DNA of 12,285 bases from Micavibrio sp. (GTDB lineage Bacteria; Pseudomonadota; Alphaproteobacteria; Micavibrionales; Micavibrionaceae), in the NCBI GenBank assembly GCA_027066695.1, contig JAMONE010000102.1, positions 1 to 12,285 on the forward strand, in the 5' to 3' direction. Shown one piece after another: positions 1 through 6,779 of this stretch. The position numbers were made by a program, and so were the translations under genes. The notes beneath the pieces are model-generated. The model had not been told where the DNA came from. It saw only the letters and a program-made list of their open reading frames with translations, and ran no database searches. Numbering within the stretch: position 1 is the stretch's first letter; each line of letters begins with the position of its first letter.

Positions 1-60
1 CAAGGTAAGGCTTAAACACACAACAAGCACGCCGAGTAATATTTTAAATAATAGCTTCAT
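1..60 (-). CDS. mltG: N-terminus of membrane-anchored protein, probably endolytic transglycosylase MltG (partial)
   Basis: Reading the minus strand from base 60, an ATG opens 20 codons that run off the window edge. The peptide begins MKLLFKILLGVLVVCLSLTL: a short basic start followed by a hydrophobic stretch, so a single N-terminal membrane anchor or signal. The ATG shares one base with the fabF stop codon (TAATG), which suggests translational coupling. In many proteobacteria the gene directly after acpP-fabF is mltG, which encodes a membrane-anchored lytic transglycosylase that ends nascent glycan strands. The gene's presence and start are seen in the sequence. The mltG identity rests on gene order and the anchor alone; no catalytic domain is visible. 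Confidence 0.55.
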   Translation of the reverse strand, partial: MKLLFKILLGVLVVCLSLTL

Positions 61-1331
61 TAAACAGAGCGCATAACGATAGATGCGTTTGTTCCGCCAA
101 AGCCAAAGGAATTGGATAAAATAGTATTTACCTTTTTCTCTTTGGCGATTTTTGGCACTAAGTCAATGCCTTGGCAATCATCGGAAGGATTCTCAAGGTT
201 AAGAGTTGGCGGGATAATGCCTGTTTGCATAGCTTTTGCGCTGTATATTGCTTCGACTGCGCCAGCTGCGCCGAGTAAATGCCCGATAGCTGATTTAGTT
301 GAGGACATGGAAATGCTGTCGAGAGCCCCGCTGAACATGCGTTTTACTGCGCCGAACTCTATCCCGTCGCCCATCGGCGTTGATGTTCCGTGTGCGTTAA
401 TATAATCAATATCTTCAGGATTAATTTTTGCTCGTTTTAAAGCGGCCTCCATAGCGCGGTATCCACCACTGCCATTTGGCGCGGGTGATGTTATATGATG
501 AGCATCACCAGAAAGGCCATAGCCGATGATTTCGCCGTAAATTTTTGCGCCGCGCGCTTTTGCATGTTCATATTCTTCTAAAACAACGATGCCTGCACCC
601 TCGCCGATTACAAAACCATCACGATCCTTATCCCATGGGCGAGAAGCCTCGCTTGGGCGATCATTATAGCCAGAAGTAAGTGCGCGCGCCGCGGCAAAGC
701 CAGCTACGCCAAGGCGACAAACCGCGCCCTCTGCGCCGCCTGCGACCATAACATCCGCATCATCCAGCATTATTAAACGCGCCGCATCACCAATGGCATG
801 TGTTCCAGTTGCGCACGCGGTTACAACAGAGTGATTCGGCCCTCTAAATCCATATTTAATAGAGACATGACCAGAAGTCAGGTTGATTAAGCATGCAGGG
901 ACAAAGAAAGGCGATACGCGCCGTGGCCCGCGTTCATTAAGCAGTGTCGAGGTTTTGTAAATCTCGTCCAGTCCGCCAATTCCAGAGCCAATTAACACGC
1001 CTGTGCGGTTTAGGCTTTCTTCATCTGTTGGTTTCCATCCTGAATCTTCCACTGCTTCATGCGCCGCAGCAATGCCATAGGTAATAAAGACATCTACTTT
1101 ACGCTGTTCTTTTGGGTGCAAATAAAGATCGGCATTAAACTCACCATTTTGTGGGTTTTTATCCGTTGTTTTGGGTATAATACCTGCAATTTGAGATGTT
1201 ATATCAGAGGCATCAAAATGCTCGATTTTTTTAATACCGCTTTTGCTGTTTATAATAGCATTCCAGTTATGCTCTACCCCATATCCTAGTGGAGAAACCA
1301 TCCCCATACCAGTAATAACAACACGTCTCAT
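60..1331 (-). CDS. fabF: 3-oxoacyl-[ACP] synthase II FabF
   Basis: Elongating condensing enzyme of type II fatty-acid synthesis. It joins malonyl-ACP to acyl-ACP in the cytoplasm with loss of CO2. At 423 residues it is close to the usual FabF length. The thiolase-fold signatures are all present: active-site Cys173 in TACATGTHAIG, His314 in NAHGTSTPMGD and His351 in KSAIGHLLGAAG, plus the glycine-rich C-terminal SFGFGGTNAS. The ATG at 1331 starts MRRVVITGMG, the standard N-terminus, with an AGGA ribosome site about 9 bases upstream. It lies downstream of acpP in the same direction with a 148-base gap containing two hairpins. Its stop overlaps the next ATG by one base. Nothing is missing or unusual in the enzyme itself. 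Confidence 0.98.
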   Translation of the reverse strand: MRRVVITGMGMVSPLGYGVEHNWNAIINSKSGIKKIEHFDASDITSQIAGIIPKTTDKNPQNGEFNADLYLHPKEQRKVDVFITYGIAAAHEAVEDSGWKPTDEESLNRTGVLIGSGIGGLDEIYKTSTLLNERGPRRVSPFFVPACLINLTSGHVSIKYGFRGPNHSVVTACATGTHAIGDAARLIMLDDADVMVAGGAEGAVCRLGVAGFAAARALTSGYNDRPSEASRPWDKDRDGFVIGEGAGIVVLEEYEHAKARGAKIYGEIIGYGLSGDAHHITSPAPNGSGGYRAMEAALKRAKINPEDIDYINAHGTSTPMGDGIEFGAVKRMFSGALDSISMSSTKSAIGHLLGAAGAVEAIYSAKAMQTGIIPPTLNLENPSDDCQGIDLVPKIAKEKKVNTILSNSFGFGGTNASIVMRSV

Positions 1332-1408
1332 TTTTATTTATCCTAAATTTATTAAATTAACGAACAATGCGCTATGTTCTATTTTATGCATTGCGTTTTA
1401 TAGCATCA

Positions 1409-1427
1409 CAGCCCGACAAGCGGGCTG
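1409..1427. other. Perfect GC-rich hairpin between acpP and fabF
   Basis: CAGCCCG (1409-1415) and CGGGCTG (1421-1427) form a perfect 7-bp stem with a 5-base loop. In the minus-strand transcript it is not followed by a U tract, so it is a poor intrinsic terminator. It may instead be an mRNA-stability or processing hairpin separating the abundant acpP message from fabF, which is an inference. Confidence 0.55.
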
Positions 1428-1447
1428 AAACGTCTTTGACTAATAAA

Positions 1448-1474
1448 TTATGCATATTAATATTTAATGCATAA
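1448..1474. other. AT-rich inverted repeat just after acpP
   Basis: TTATGCAT (1448-1455) and ATGCATAA (1467-1474) are perfect 8-bp inverted arms around an 11-base AT-only spacer, starting 6 bases beyond the acpP stop codon. Together with the GC-rich hairpin at 1409-1427 it gives two stem-loops at the 3' end of the acpP message. This could protect that message or partly terminate it. The role is inferred; only the repeat is seen. Confidence 0.4.
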
Positions 1475-1479
1475 TTAGC

Positions 1480-1719
1480 TTACTCACCAGAATTTGCCTG
1501 GATGAAGTTTACAGCATCACCAACAGTTTGGATGTCTTTTGCAGCATCATCAGGAATATCAACACTGAATTCCTCTTCAAATGCCATGACTAATTCAACT
1601 GTATCTAGTGAATCTGCGCCAAGGTCATCAATAAAACCTGCGGCTTCTACAACTTTATCATCTTCTACACCTAGGTGCTCAATAACAATCTTTTTTACGC
1701 GATCGGCAATATCACTCAT
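1480..1719 (-). CDS. acpP: Acyl carrier protein
   Basis: Small acidic cytoplasmic protein that carries the growing acyl chain as a thioester on 4'-phosphopantetheine. At 79 residues it is the standard length. The prosthetic-group site is Ser37 in the motif GADSLDTVEL, and the acidic helix II that docks the synthesis enzymes follows (ELVMAFEEEF). The ATG at 1719 is preceded by an AAGGTAAGGAA ribosome site. fabF lies downstream in the same orientation. Unlike the common fabD-fabG-acpP-fabF arrangement, no fabG lies directly upstream: the next gene on that side is divergent, so acpP should have its own promoter in the 1720-1982 interval. Confidence 0.98.
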   Translation of the reverse strand: MSDIADRVKKIVIEHLGVEDDKVVEAAGFIDDLGADSLDTVELVMAFEEEFSVDIPDDAAKDIQTVGDAVNFIQANSGE

Positions 1720-1774
1720 TTTTTATTCCTTACCTTTAAAAACTTAACCTTAAAATTACATCAAACGATAGAAC

Positions 1775-1803
1775 ATACTACTCGTCACAACGTTCTTGTG
1801 CAA
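1775..1803 (-). promoter_or_regulatory. Possible sigma-70-type promoter for acpP
   Basis: On the minus strand, TTGCAC (1803-1798) and TAGTAT (1780-1775) are separated by exactly 17 bases, about 55 bases upstream of the acpP start. Matches to consensus are partial (roughly 3/6 and 4/6). The case therefore rests on spacing, position and the need for a promoter in this divergent interval. Confidence 0.3.
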
Positions 1804-1982
1804 CGCTTTAACATAGTGAAAAATAAATATAAAGCAGTTTTTTAATTAAACCGCGCCTAATTGCTGTGGGTAATATTGTGCAACACCTTATATTGTGCGA
1901 TTTAAAGAAAGTAATTGTACTTATAGATTATTATCGTTATCTTTCAAAATAATGTTAATAGACTTAAAAAGGCTGATATTCG

Positions 1983-2855
1983 ATGATACCAAAAATAGTT
2001 ACAAATTATGCGATCTTAATTTTCATGGCGATTGTGTGTGTAATATCTGCGCCAGCATCATTTGCGCAAGATGATACAATCCTTCCGACCTTGCCAGAGC
2101 CATTGCAAAATCTAGCGAATCAGGGCGCTCAAGTGCGTTTCCTTGGAAAAGACCATGGTGTTGAGGGCTGGATAGCGATTAAGGGCGGGCAAGAGCAGTA
2201 TTTCTATGTGCTACCTAATGACGGTGGATTTATATCGGGAATTCTATTCGATGCAAAAGGTCAGGCCGTAACTATAAAGCAAGTTGATCGCCTGCGCTCA
2301 CAAAGCGGTGGTAAATTACTTGATATGTTGGCGGCGGATAAACCGCTTAGTAAAGTAACGGACGCTACTGAAACTAATAAATATGAATTTAAAACACCTT
2401 CAGAGCAGTTATTTTCAGATGTTGAAAATAGCAATTGGTTTTCTGTCGGGCAAGCTGGAACACCCGTATTCTATAGCTTTATAGACCCGCAATGCCCACA
2501 TTGTCATGAAATGATGAAGGGTATAAGAGAGCATATAGAGGCTGGCCGCATTCAAGTGCGCCTAATTCCGATAGGTCTAAAAGAAGAAAGCCGCGCACAG
2601 GCTGCTTTCTTGCTTGCTACGCCTGCGCCAGACAAGGTTTGGTGGAAACATATGGATGGTGATAAAAATGCTTTGCCAGCCAAGCGTGAGATTAATCAGC
2701 AAGGCGTTCAAAAAAACCTATCTGTAATGCAATCATGGAAGCTTGATGCTACGCCGTTCCTTGTTTATCGCGGTAAAGATAAAAAAGTTAAAATGATTCG
2801 CGGTAAGCCTAAAGATATAGAGGCGTTGATTGCTGATCTTGGTGCAAGAAACTAA
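1983..2855 (+). CDS. Periplasmic DsbC/DsbG-like thiol:disulfide interchange protein
   Basis: A 290-residue exported thioredoxin-fold protein. Residues 1-28 form a signal peptide (hydrophobic core ILIFMAIVCVISA, probable cleavage after SFA). Residues 40-130 resemble the N-terminal dimerisation part of the DsbC/DsbG family. Residues 150-290 are the thioredoxin-like domain with redox motif CPHC at 171-174 and the cis-proline pair Thr257-Pro258. Family members isomerise or protect disulfides in the periplasm. The ATG is preceded by AAGG at 1969-1972. A strong terminator follows, so it is probably its own transcript, yet it faces the same way as the Dot/Icm-like genes. IncI conjugation regions also encode a DsbC-like protein (TrbB), so a role in folding secretion-system parts is plausible but inferred. 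Confidence 0.82.
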   Translation: MIPKIVTNYAILIFMAIVCVISAPASFAQDDTILPTLPEPLQNLANQGAQVRFLGKDHGVEGWIAIKGGQEQYFYVLPNDGGFISGILFDAKGQAVTIKQVDRLRSQSGGKLLDMLAADKPLSKVTDATETNKYEFKTPSEQLFSDVENSNWFSVGQAGTPVFYSFIDPQCPHCHEMMKGIREHIEAGRIQVRLIPIGLKEESRAQAAFLLATPAPDKVWWKHMDGDKNALPAKREINQQGVQKNLSVMQSWKLDATPFLVYRGKDKKVKMIRGKPKDIEALIADLGARN

Positions 2856-2878
2856 ATATAAATCATTATAAAATTAAT

Positions 2879-2915
2879 AAAACTGGCGAAGAGCAATATT
2901 TTTTCGCCAGTTTTT
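2879..2915 (+). terminator. Rho-independent terminator after the DsbC-like gene
   Basis: AACTGGCGAA (2881-2890) pairs perfectly with TTCGCCAGTT (2903-2912). The stem extends by two A:T pairs on each side and the right arm runs into five T residues (2911-2915). It starts 24 bases after the stop codon. The stem plus U-tract is a classic intrinsic terminator for the plus strand. The A residues flanking the left arm may allow weaker activity in reverse. Confidence 0.85.
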
Positions 2916-2980
2916 CATGGCTTTGCCAAATAATACAAGACGTTTCAAAAAAATATGCTTATACTGTCTTAGGTAAAGTT

Positions 2981-3128
2981 ATAGTAATTTGAATTAATAA
3001 TCACACATTGTCATTTCGAACGATTGCATAGAAAGAGGAGAAATCTTATCAAATCACAACATTTAAGATCTCTCCACTTAGAGTGTTCGAGATGACAGTA
3101 GCGTCATATTTTTAATTCAAGTTACTAT
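2981..3128. repeat. 148-bp nested inverted-repeat element (MITE/RPE-like)
   Basis: The outer arms ATAGTAATTTGAATTA (2981-2996) and TAATTCAAGTTACTAT (3113-3128) match in inverted orientation at 15 of 16 positions. Inside them a second pair of arms starts TGTCATTTCGAAC at 3009 and ends with the inverse GTTCGAGATGACA at 3097. These converge on AATCTTA (3042-3048) and TAAGATC (3064-3070) around a short loop. The inner unit resembles the widespread TGTCAT-TCGA...GAGATCT dispersed palindromes of AT-rich bacterial genomes. It fills almost all of the 2856-3151 interval beyond the terminator and ends about 13 bases before the ribosome site of the next gene. No transposase is present, so any movement would need help from elsewhere. 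Confidence 0.7.
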
Positions 3129-3140
3129 ATTAATATATTT

Positions 3141-3154
3141 AGGAATTTAATTTG
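3141..3154 (+). promoter_or_regulatory. Ribosome site that decides a TTG start
   Basis: AGGAA at 3141-3145 lies 6 bases before TTG at 3152. An in-frame stop (TAG, 3140-3142) closes the frame just upstream, and no ATG occurs before codon 11. The TTG with its ribosome site is therefore the best start for the transglycosylase gene. Confidence 0.6.
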
Positions 3155-3568
3155 GTTGCTACAAAAGTACTTGCTGCTTGCATGATGATGGCGTCACAGA
3201 CTTACGATGTGCCACCTGCTTTGCTTGTGGGCATTTATAAGGCTGAGGGCGGTAAAGTCGGTCAGCAAGTTGCGAACACAAACGGGTCATTTGATTTAGG
3301 CCCTATGCAGATAAATACCCTTTGGTTGCCCGAGCTTGCGAAGGAGTGGGGCGTTAGCAGGGAAACTGCTCATAAGTTAGTTCGTGACGATGCTTGTACA
3401 AATGTTGGTGTGGCTGCAAAAATATTAAGCTCTCACCTAAGAGAGACTAAAAGCATAACCAAGGCACTTGGCTATTATCATTCCAGAACTCCTAAATATG
3501 GTAATAGGTATAAAAAACATGTCTTAAGTTTGATGAAAGAAAACGGCTTACTTAAGCCGAAAAAATAA
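3152..3568 (+). CDS. Small lytic transglycosylase (SLT/VirB1-IagB type)
   Basis: A 138-residue protein that is almost entirely one lysozyme-like transglycosylase domain. Features seen: PPALLVGIYKAEGG with probable catalytic Glu32, GSFDLGPMQIN at 46-55, an NVGVAAKIL helix at 84-92, and ALGYYHSRTP plus NRYKKHVL at 105-125. Family members cut peptidoglycan glycan strands so that secretion machinery or pili can cross the wall. Two cysteines (10 and 82) could form a disulfide. The odd point is that from the TTG start there is no normal signal peptide, because the domain begins within the first 10 residues. Export may use another route, or the 5' end may be altered by the adjacent repeat element. 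It precedes dotD by 124 bases, which fits a VirB1-like role. Confidence 0.78.
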   Translation: MVATKVLAACMMMASQTYDVPPALLVGIYKAEGGKVGQQVANTNGSFDLGPMQINTLWLPELAKEWGVSRETAHKLVRDDACTNVGVAAKILSSHLRETKSITKALGYYHSRTPKYGNRYKKHVLSLMKENGLLKPKK

Positions 3569-3692
3569 TTAATCCTGTATAAGTTTGTGAATATGTTGAT
3601 AATTATATTGTAGCTCTTGATTTGTTTTTTAATTGTATCTAATATTTGTAACAGACTTCCGTTGTCTTCTTTATTCAAGGTTTTAAAAAAAC

Positions 3693-4235
3693 ATGTCCCG
3701 TAATATTTTAGTTTTCCCATTATTGTTAGGTCTTGCTTTTACTTCTGGCTGCTCGACTGTAAGTTCAACTTTTGGTTCTGCCGAGGGCTCGAAAAGCTCT
3801 CGCTTTAGTGGAGGGAGTCCGCAGATTGTTGCTTCTCCTGATACTGTGTCGGCGATGCTGGCTGAATCGGCGGATCGTGCGTCTTTGGCATTAGAGGCTT
3901 TGGCTGCGGTTGAAAAGGCTAGGACGCCAGCCGCTTCTATGTCTCCAGTTGCTAATGTTCCGGCTGAATTGCGCAGGACAATTACGGTAAACTGGGTAGG
4001 GCCTATTGAGCCTATTGCAAAAACATTGGCGGATAGGGCTGGTTATAGTTTTCTTATGTTAGGTAATGAGCCTGCAATTCCTGTTGTGGTTTCGATTGAT
4101 GTGGAAAATACACGTGTAATTGATGTTTTGCGTAATATCGGACTTCAGCTTGGTATGCGCGGAGATGTGAATGTTGATGCGCAATCGCATATGGTTGAAA
4201 TTCACTATACGCCAAATGCTGGCTTGGGTGGCTAA
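3693..4235 (+). CDS. dotD: DotD/TraH-like outer-membrane lipoprotein of a type IVB secretion system
   Basis: A 180-residue protein. Residues 1-20 are a lipoprotein signal ending in TSGC, with Cys20 the expected lipidated residue. A low-complexity Ser/Ala-rich linker (21-90) follows. Residues 92-175 resemble the DotD C-terminal domain, which in Legionella has the fold of a secretin N0 domain (RRTITVNWVGPIEPIAKTLADRAGYSF..., IDVENTRVIDVLRNIGLQLG). DotD helps target DotH to the outer membrane and forms part of the core ring. The ATG at 3693 has AAGG 12 bases upstream. dotC follows 16 bases after its stop, and the dotD-dotC-dotB-icmT order equals traH-I-J-K of IncI plasmids. Sequence similarity alone is modest; order and domain together make the call firm. 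Confidence 0.86.
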   Translation: MSRNILVFPLLLGLAFTSGCSTVSSTFGSAEGSKSSRFSGGSPQIVASPDTVSAMLAESADRASLALEALAAVEKARTPAASMSPVANVPAELRRTITVNWVGPIEPIAKTLADRAGYSFLMLGNEPAIPVVVSIDVENTRVIDVLRNIGLQLGMRGDVNVDAQSHMVEIHYTPNAGLGG

Positions 4236-4251
4236 GGAAGGGTTTTAAAAT

Positions 4252-5112
4252 ATGCGTTTTCTTCTTACTACCAGTCTTTGCGCGATTGTCGGAGCTTCCG
4301 TCATCTCGGCTGTTCCTAATGTGTATGCTGCTTTGCCAACGGATAATGAAACGCCGCTAAGTACAGCAAGTGAAGAGCCTTTAGAGGTTAAGTATCTTTA
4401 TTCTTATGAGCCTGTTGATAATAATGTTAAGAAAAGTGACCTTCCTTTCGATATTAGGGTCGAAGCTATAAAAGAGGCTGCTATTTCTTTTGGTGCGCGT
4501 GGTGGGCTTGCTAAACGTACATTTTTAATTAGGGAGGAGCTAGATCTTCGCTCTCGTTATCTTGATAAAATATTTAATTTTAATCAACTTCTTATTGCTG
4601 CGCCATCAGGGTTATTAATAGAGCCGCCTATTGTTACCGAATCAATGAATTCTATGTTGATAGATCTTGATGGGCAAACGGCTGCGGTCTCTGATAAGAT
4701 TTACAATATAATTCGCAATGCCCGCATAGTATCTGCGCCAAGAACATGGCATGTATATTTAGAGCGTGAGTGGGGCAAGGTAACGCCTCCGCCTGATATT
4801 TTAATTCCTCAAAATGATGAAGAACGCGAGATTTGGGTTGAGCATGTTCGTAAAGGCTGGGATTATGGCTATGAACAGGCAAACGAGATTTTCAAAGAAG
4901 ATTTGACGCGCCTTGAGTCAGATTTTCAAGGTATGATCAGGTATCGTATATTGCTTACCCAAGGTATGATTTCTCCTCCTTATGCGCTTCAGGTTGATCG
5001 TGGAATTACAGGTGGCGGTGATGAGATGCGTATTGGCGATCGCGCTGTGCAATTAACTGGCGTGCCTGAGCTTATTACTGGAGCAGAATCATGGAAGCCC
5101 GCAAGCCGGTAA
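4252..5112 (+). CDS. dotC: DotC/TraI-like outer-membrane core component
   Basis: A 286-residue DotC family protein. Recognisable family blocks are RVEAIKEAAISFGARGGLAKR (residues 68-88), LDKIFNFNQLL (about 103-113), VSDKIYNIIRNARIVSAPRTWHVYL, EEREIWVEHVRKGWDYGYEQANEIF and the C-terminal MRIGDRAVQLTGVPEL. DotC works with DotD to place DotH in the outer membrane of the type IVB core complex. The ATG has a strong AAGGAAGGG ribosome site overlapping the dotD stop. Residues 1-26 are a signal peptide that appears to end VYA|A. Legionella DotC is a lipoprotein, but here the only early cysteine (Cys10, in TSLC) does not sit in a lipobox, so this copy looks non-lipidated. The last 22 bases overlap dotB. 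Confidence 0.95.
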   Translation: MRFLLTTSLCAIVGASVISAVPNVYAALPTDNETPLSTASEEPLEVKYLYSYEPVDNNVKKSDLPFDIRVEAIKEAAISFGARGGLAKRTFLIREELDLRSRYLDKIFNFNQLLIAAPSGLLIEPPIVTESMNSMLIDLDGQTAAVSDKIYNIIRNARIVSAPRTWHVYLEREWGKVTPPPDILIPQNDEEREIWVEHVRKGWDYGYEQANEIFKEDLTRLESDFQGMIRYRILLTQGMISPPYALQVDRGITGGGDEMRIGDRAVQLTGVPELITGAESWKPASR

Positions 5113-6248
5113 GCCTTGTTAAGGCTGAGGATGATCATGCTAAAACATGGCCAGAAGAGCCGCAACGCTTTACAGATGAAGATGTTGATGAACTTTTGCT
5201 ATGGTGTGTTAAGCAAAATTCATCAGACATAACAATTCAAAGTGAACGCCCTGTTTATAATGAAATCAGCGGGGAGTTATATCCTGGTACGTTTCGTAAT
5301 ATTGATGCTTCAGATATGGCGGTTTTCCTTAAAAAACTCTATGGTCCAGAAGCTCAGGCTAGATTAGCATCTGCGAAGGATCTTGATGTTTCCTATGAAA
5401 TTAGACCTGATCGCTATACCCGAATACGCTTTCGTGTAAATATAACAGCTATACTTTGTAAGGGGCGTGATGGTGCGCAAATCACTATGCGTACATTGCC
5501 TAGTGAGCCACCAACAATGGATGATCTTTCTATTGAGCAGGAAATAAGGGATGCTTGGTCGCCGCGCCAAGGCTTGGTTATTATAACGGGTGCAACGGGC
5601 TCTGGTAAAAGTACATTGCTTTCTGCGGGGAACAGAATGTTGTTAGAGCGTCCGCGCGGCTGTGGTAAAATGTTAACTTACGAATCACCTATAGAATATA
5701 CATATGACAGCATTCAAAGCCCGCGCTCTCTTGTTTCGCAAACTGAAATACCTAGGCATTTGCCAGATTTCGCGCATGGTGTGAGAAACGCATTGAGACG
5801 TAAGCCCGAGATTATTCTTGTTGGTGAGTCGCGTGATCGCGAGACTATTAACGCATCCATTGAAGCTGCGCAAACTGGGCATGCCGTTTATACTACGACG
5901 CATACTTTGGGCGTGGCTAATACTGTGCAGCGTATGCTCTCCACTTATGACATGGCCGAGCGTGAAGAGCGAGCCGTTGCTTTAATAGAAACGCTACGCC
6001 TTATTGTTACTCAGGCACTTGCTCCGCGTATTGGTGGCGGCAGGTGTGGTATTCGTGAGTGGATGGTATTTCCCGACGATGTTCGCGAAAAATTAATGGA
6101 TATGCATTTTACTAAATGGCCAAATGAAATAAATCGTATGTTACCTCAATATGGCCGAAGCATGAAAAGATCTGCTGAAATATCTTTTGAAGGTGGAGAA
6201 ATTGACAGGCGCAGCTATTTGTTACTTTCTTCTAGTACTGGCTCATAA
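5091..6248 (+). CDS. dotB: DotB/TraJ-like secretion ATPase of a type IVB system
   Basis: A 385-residue cytoplasmic hexameric ATPase of the VirB11/PilT superfamily. The N-terminal domain (27-135) includes the DotB hallmark SSDITIQSERPVY. The RecA-like domain has Walker A GATGSGKST (167-175), an acidic segment ESPIEYTYD (198-206), Walker B IILVGES with Glu246, and a His-box QTGHAVYTTTHT (261-272). All nucleotide-binding residues are intact. The length matches Legionella DotB (about 377). DotB cycles on and off the Dot/Icm complex and is needed for translocation. The start codon lies inside dotC, with GGAG about 9 bases upstream, giving a 22-base overlap that implies translational coupling. icmT follows after 70 bases. 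Confidence 0.96.
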   Translation: MEARKPVSLVKAEDDHAKTWPEEPQRFTDEDVDELLLWCVKQNSSDITIQSERPVYNEISGELYPGTFRNIDASDMAVFLKKLYGPEAQARLASAKDLDVSYEIRPDRYTRIRFRVNITAILCKGRDGAQITMRTLPSEPPTMDDLSIEQEIRDAWSPRQGLVIITGATGSGKSTLLSAGNRMLLERPRGCGKMLTYESPIEYTYDSIQSPRSLVSQTEIPRHLPDFAHGVRNALRRKPEIILVGESRDRETINASIEAAQTGHAVYTTTHTLGVANTVQRMLSTYDMAEREERAVALIETLRLIVTQALAPRIGGGRCGIREWMVFPDDVREKLMDMHFTKWPNEINRMLPQYGRSMKRSAEISFEGGEIDRRSYLLLSSSTGS

Positions 6249-6318
6249 AATAGTGTTTATTAATTGTACTTTAAGTTTAACTTGGTAATATAAAGGTTAA
6301 ATTAAGCAGAGAGCAAAT

Positions 6319-6615
6319 ATGAAAGAATTAGAAAATCTAGAAGATAAGTTAAATTGGCATTGGCGCGATACCATGCGCACGATACGATTTCTTAGTTTTG
6401 ACGCACGCGTTGCTTTTCTTATTCCTGTATGGTTGGTTTATCTGCGTTGGTCTACTATAATTATATCATTTATGGTGTTCTACGTCTTTAAAATGCTTGA
6501 GGATAAAGGCTTAACTTTCCCCTCTGCGTTGCGTGCGTTAAGATCGTGGCTGGTTGGCTATAATCGGCCTGGGCAAATTGGCGTTAATACCCATAAATTC
6601 ATAGATTATGGATGA
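6319..6615 (+). CDS. icmT: IcmT/TraK-like inner-membrane component
   Basis: A 98-residue protein. Its HWRDTMRTIRFLSFDARVAF block (residues 14-33) resembles the conserved N-terminus of IcmT. One or two membrane segments follow (about 32-60, AFLIPVWLVYL and IIISFMVFYVF), then a basic tail with LRALRSWLVGYNRPGQ. IcmT/TraK is a small inner-membrane protein of type IVB systems; in Legionella it is needed for intracellular growth and for egress from the host cell. The ATG at 6319 has a purine-rich AGAGAG ribosome site. Its place directly after dotB matches traJ-traK of IncI plasmids. A 164-base gap follows before the TcpQ-domain gene. This is the last canonical Dot/Icm gene in the window. Confidence 0.9.
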   Translation: MKELENLEDKLNWHWRDTMRTIRFLSFDARVAFLIPVWLVYLRWSTIIISFMVFYVFKMLEDKGLTFPSALRALRSWLVGYNRPGQIGVNTHKFIDYG

Positions 6616-6779
6616 GTTTTCCCTACTTTAAATATTGTTAACAAAGATATTTTTATTGGACTTGGCACTTGAATTTTTGCTGTGTCAGAGATATCATTTG
6701 CTTAGAATATCTATTCGTGTCACTGTTTTTTAGCGTTACATCTTCTTGTAATATCTATATTTAAGTTTAGGAATAACAA

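Noticed and set aside
1409..1427. Intrinsic terminator between acpP and fabF
   Set aside because: The stem is perfect but no U tract follows on the transcribed (minus) strand, so it is listed only as a hairpin.
6616..6779. Promoter upstream of the TcpQ-domain gene
   Set aside because: TTGAAT (6669) and TAGAAT (6703) are present but 28 bases apart, too far for a sigma-70 promoter. No other pair was convincing.
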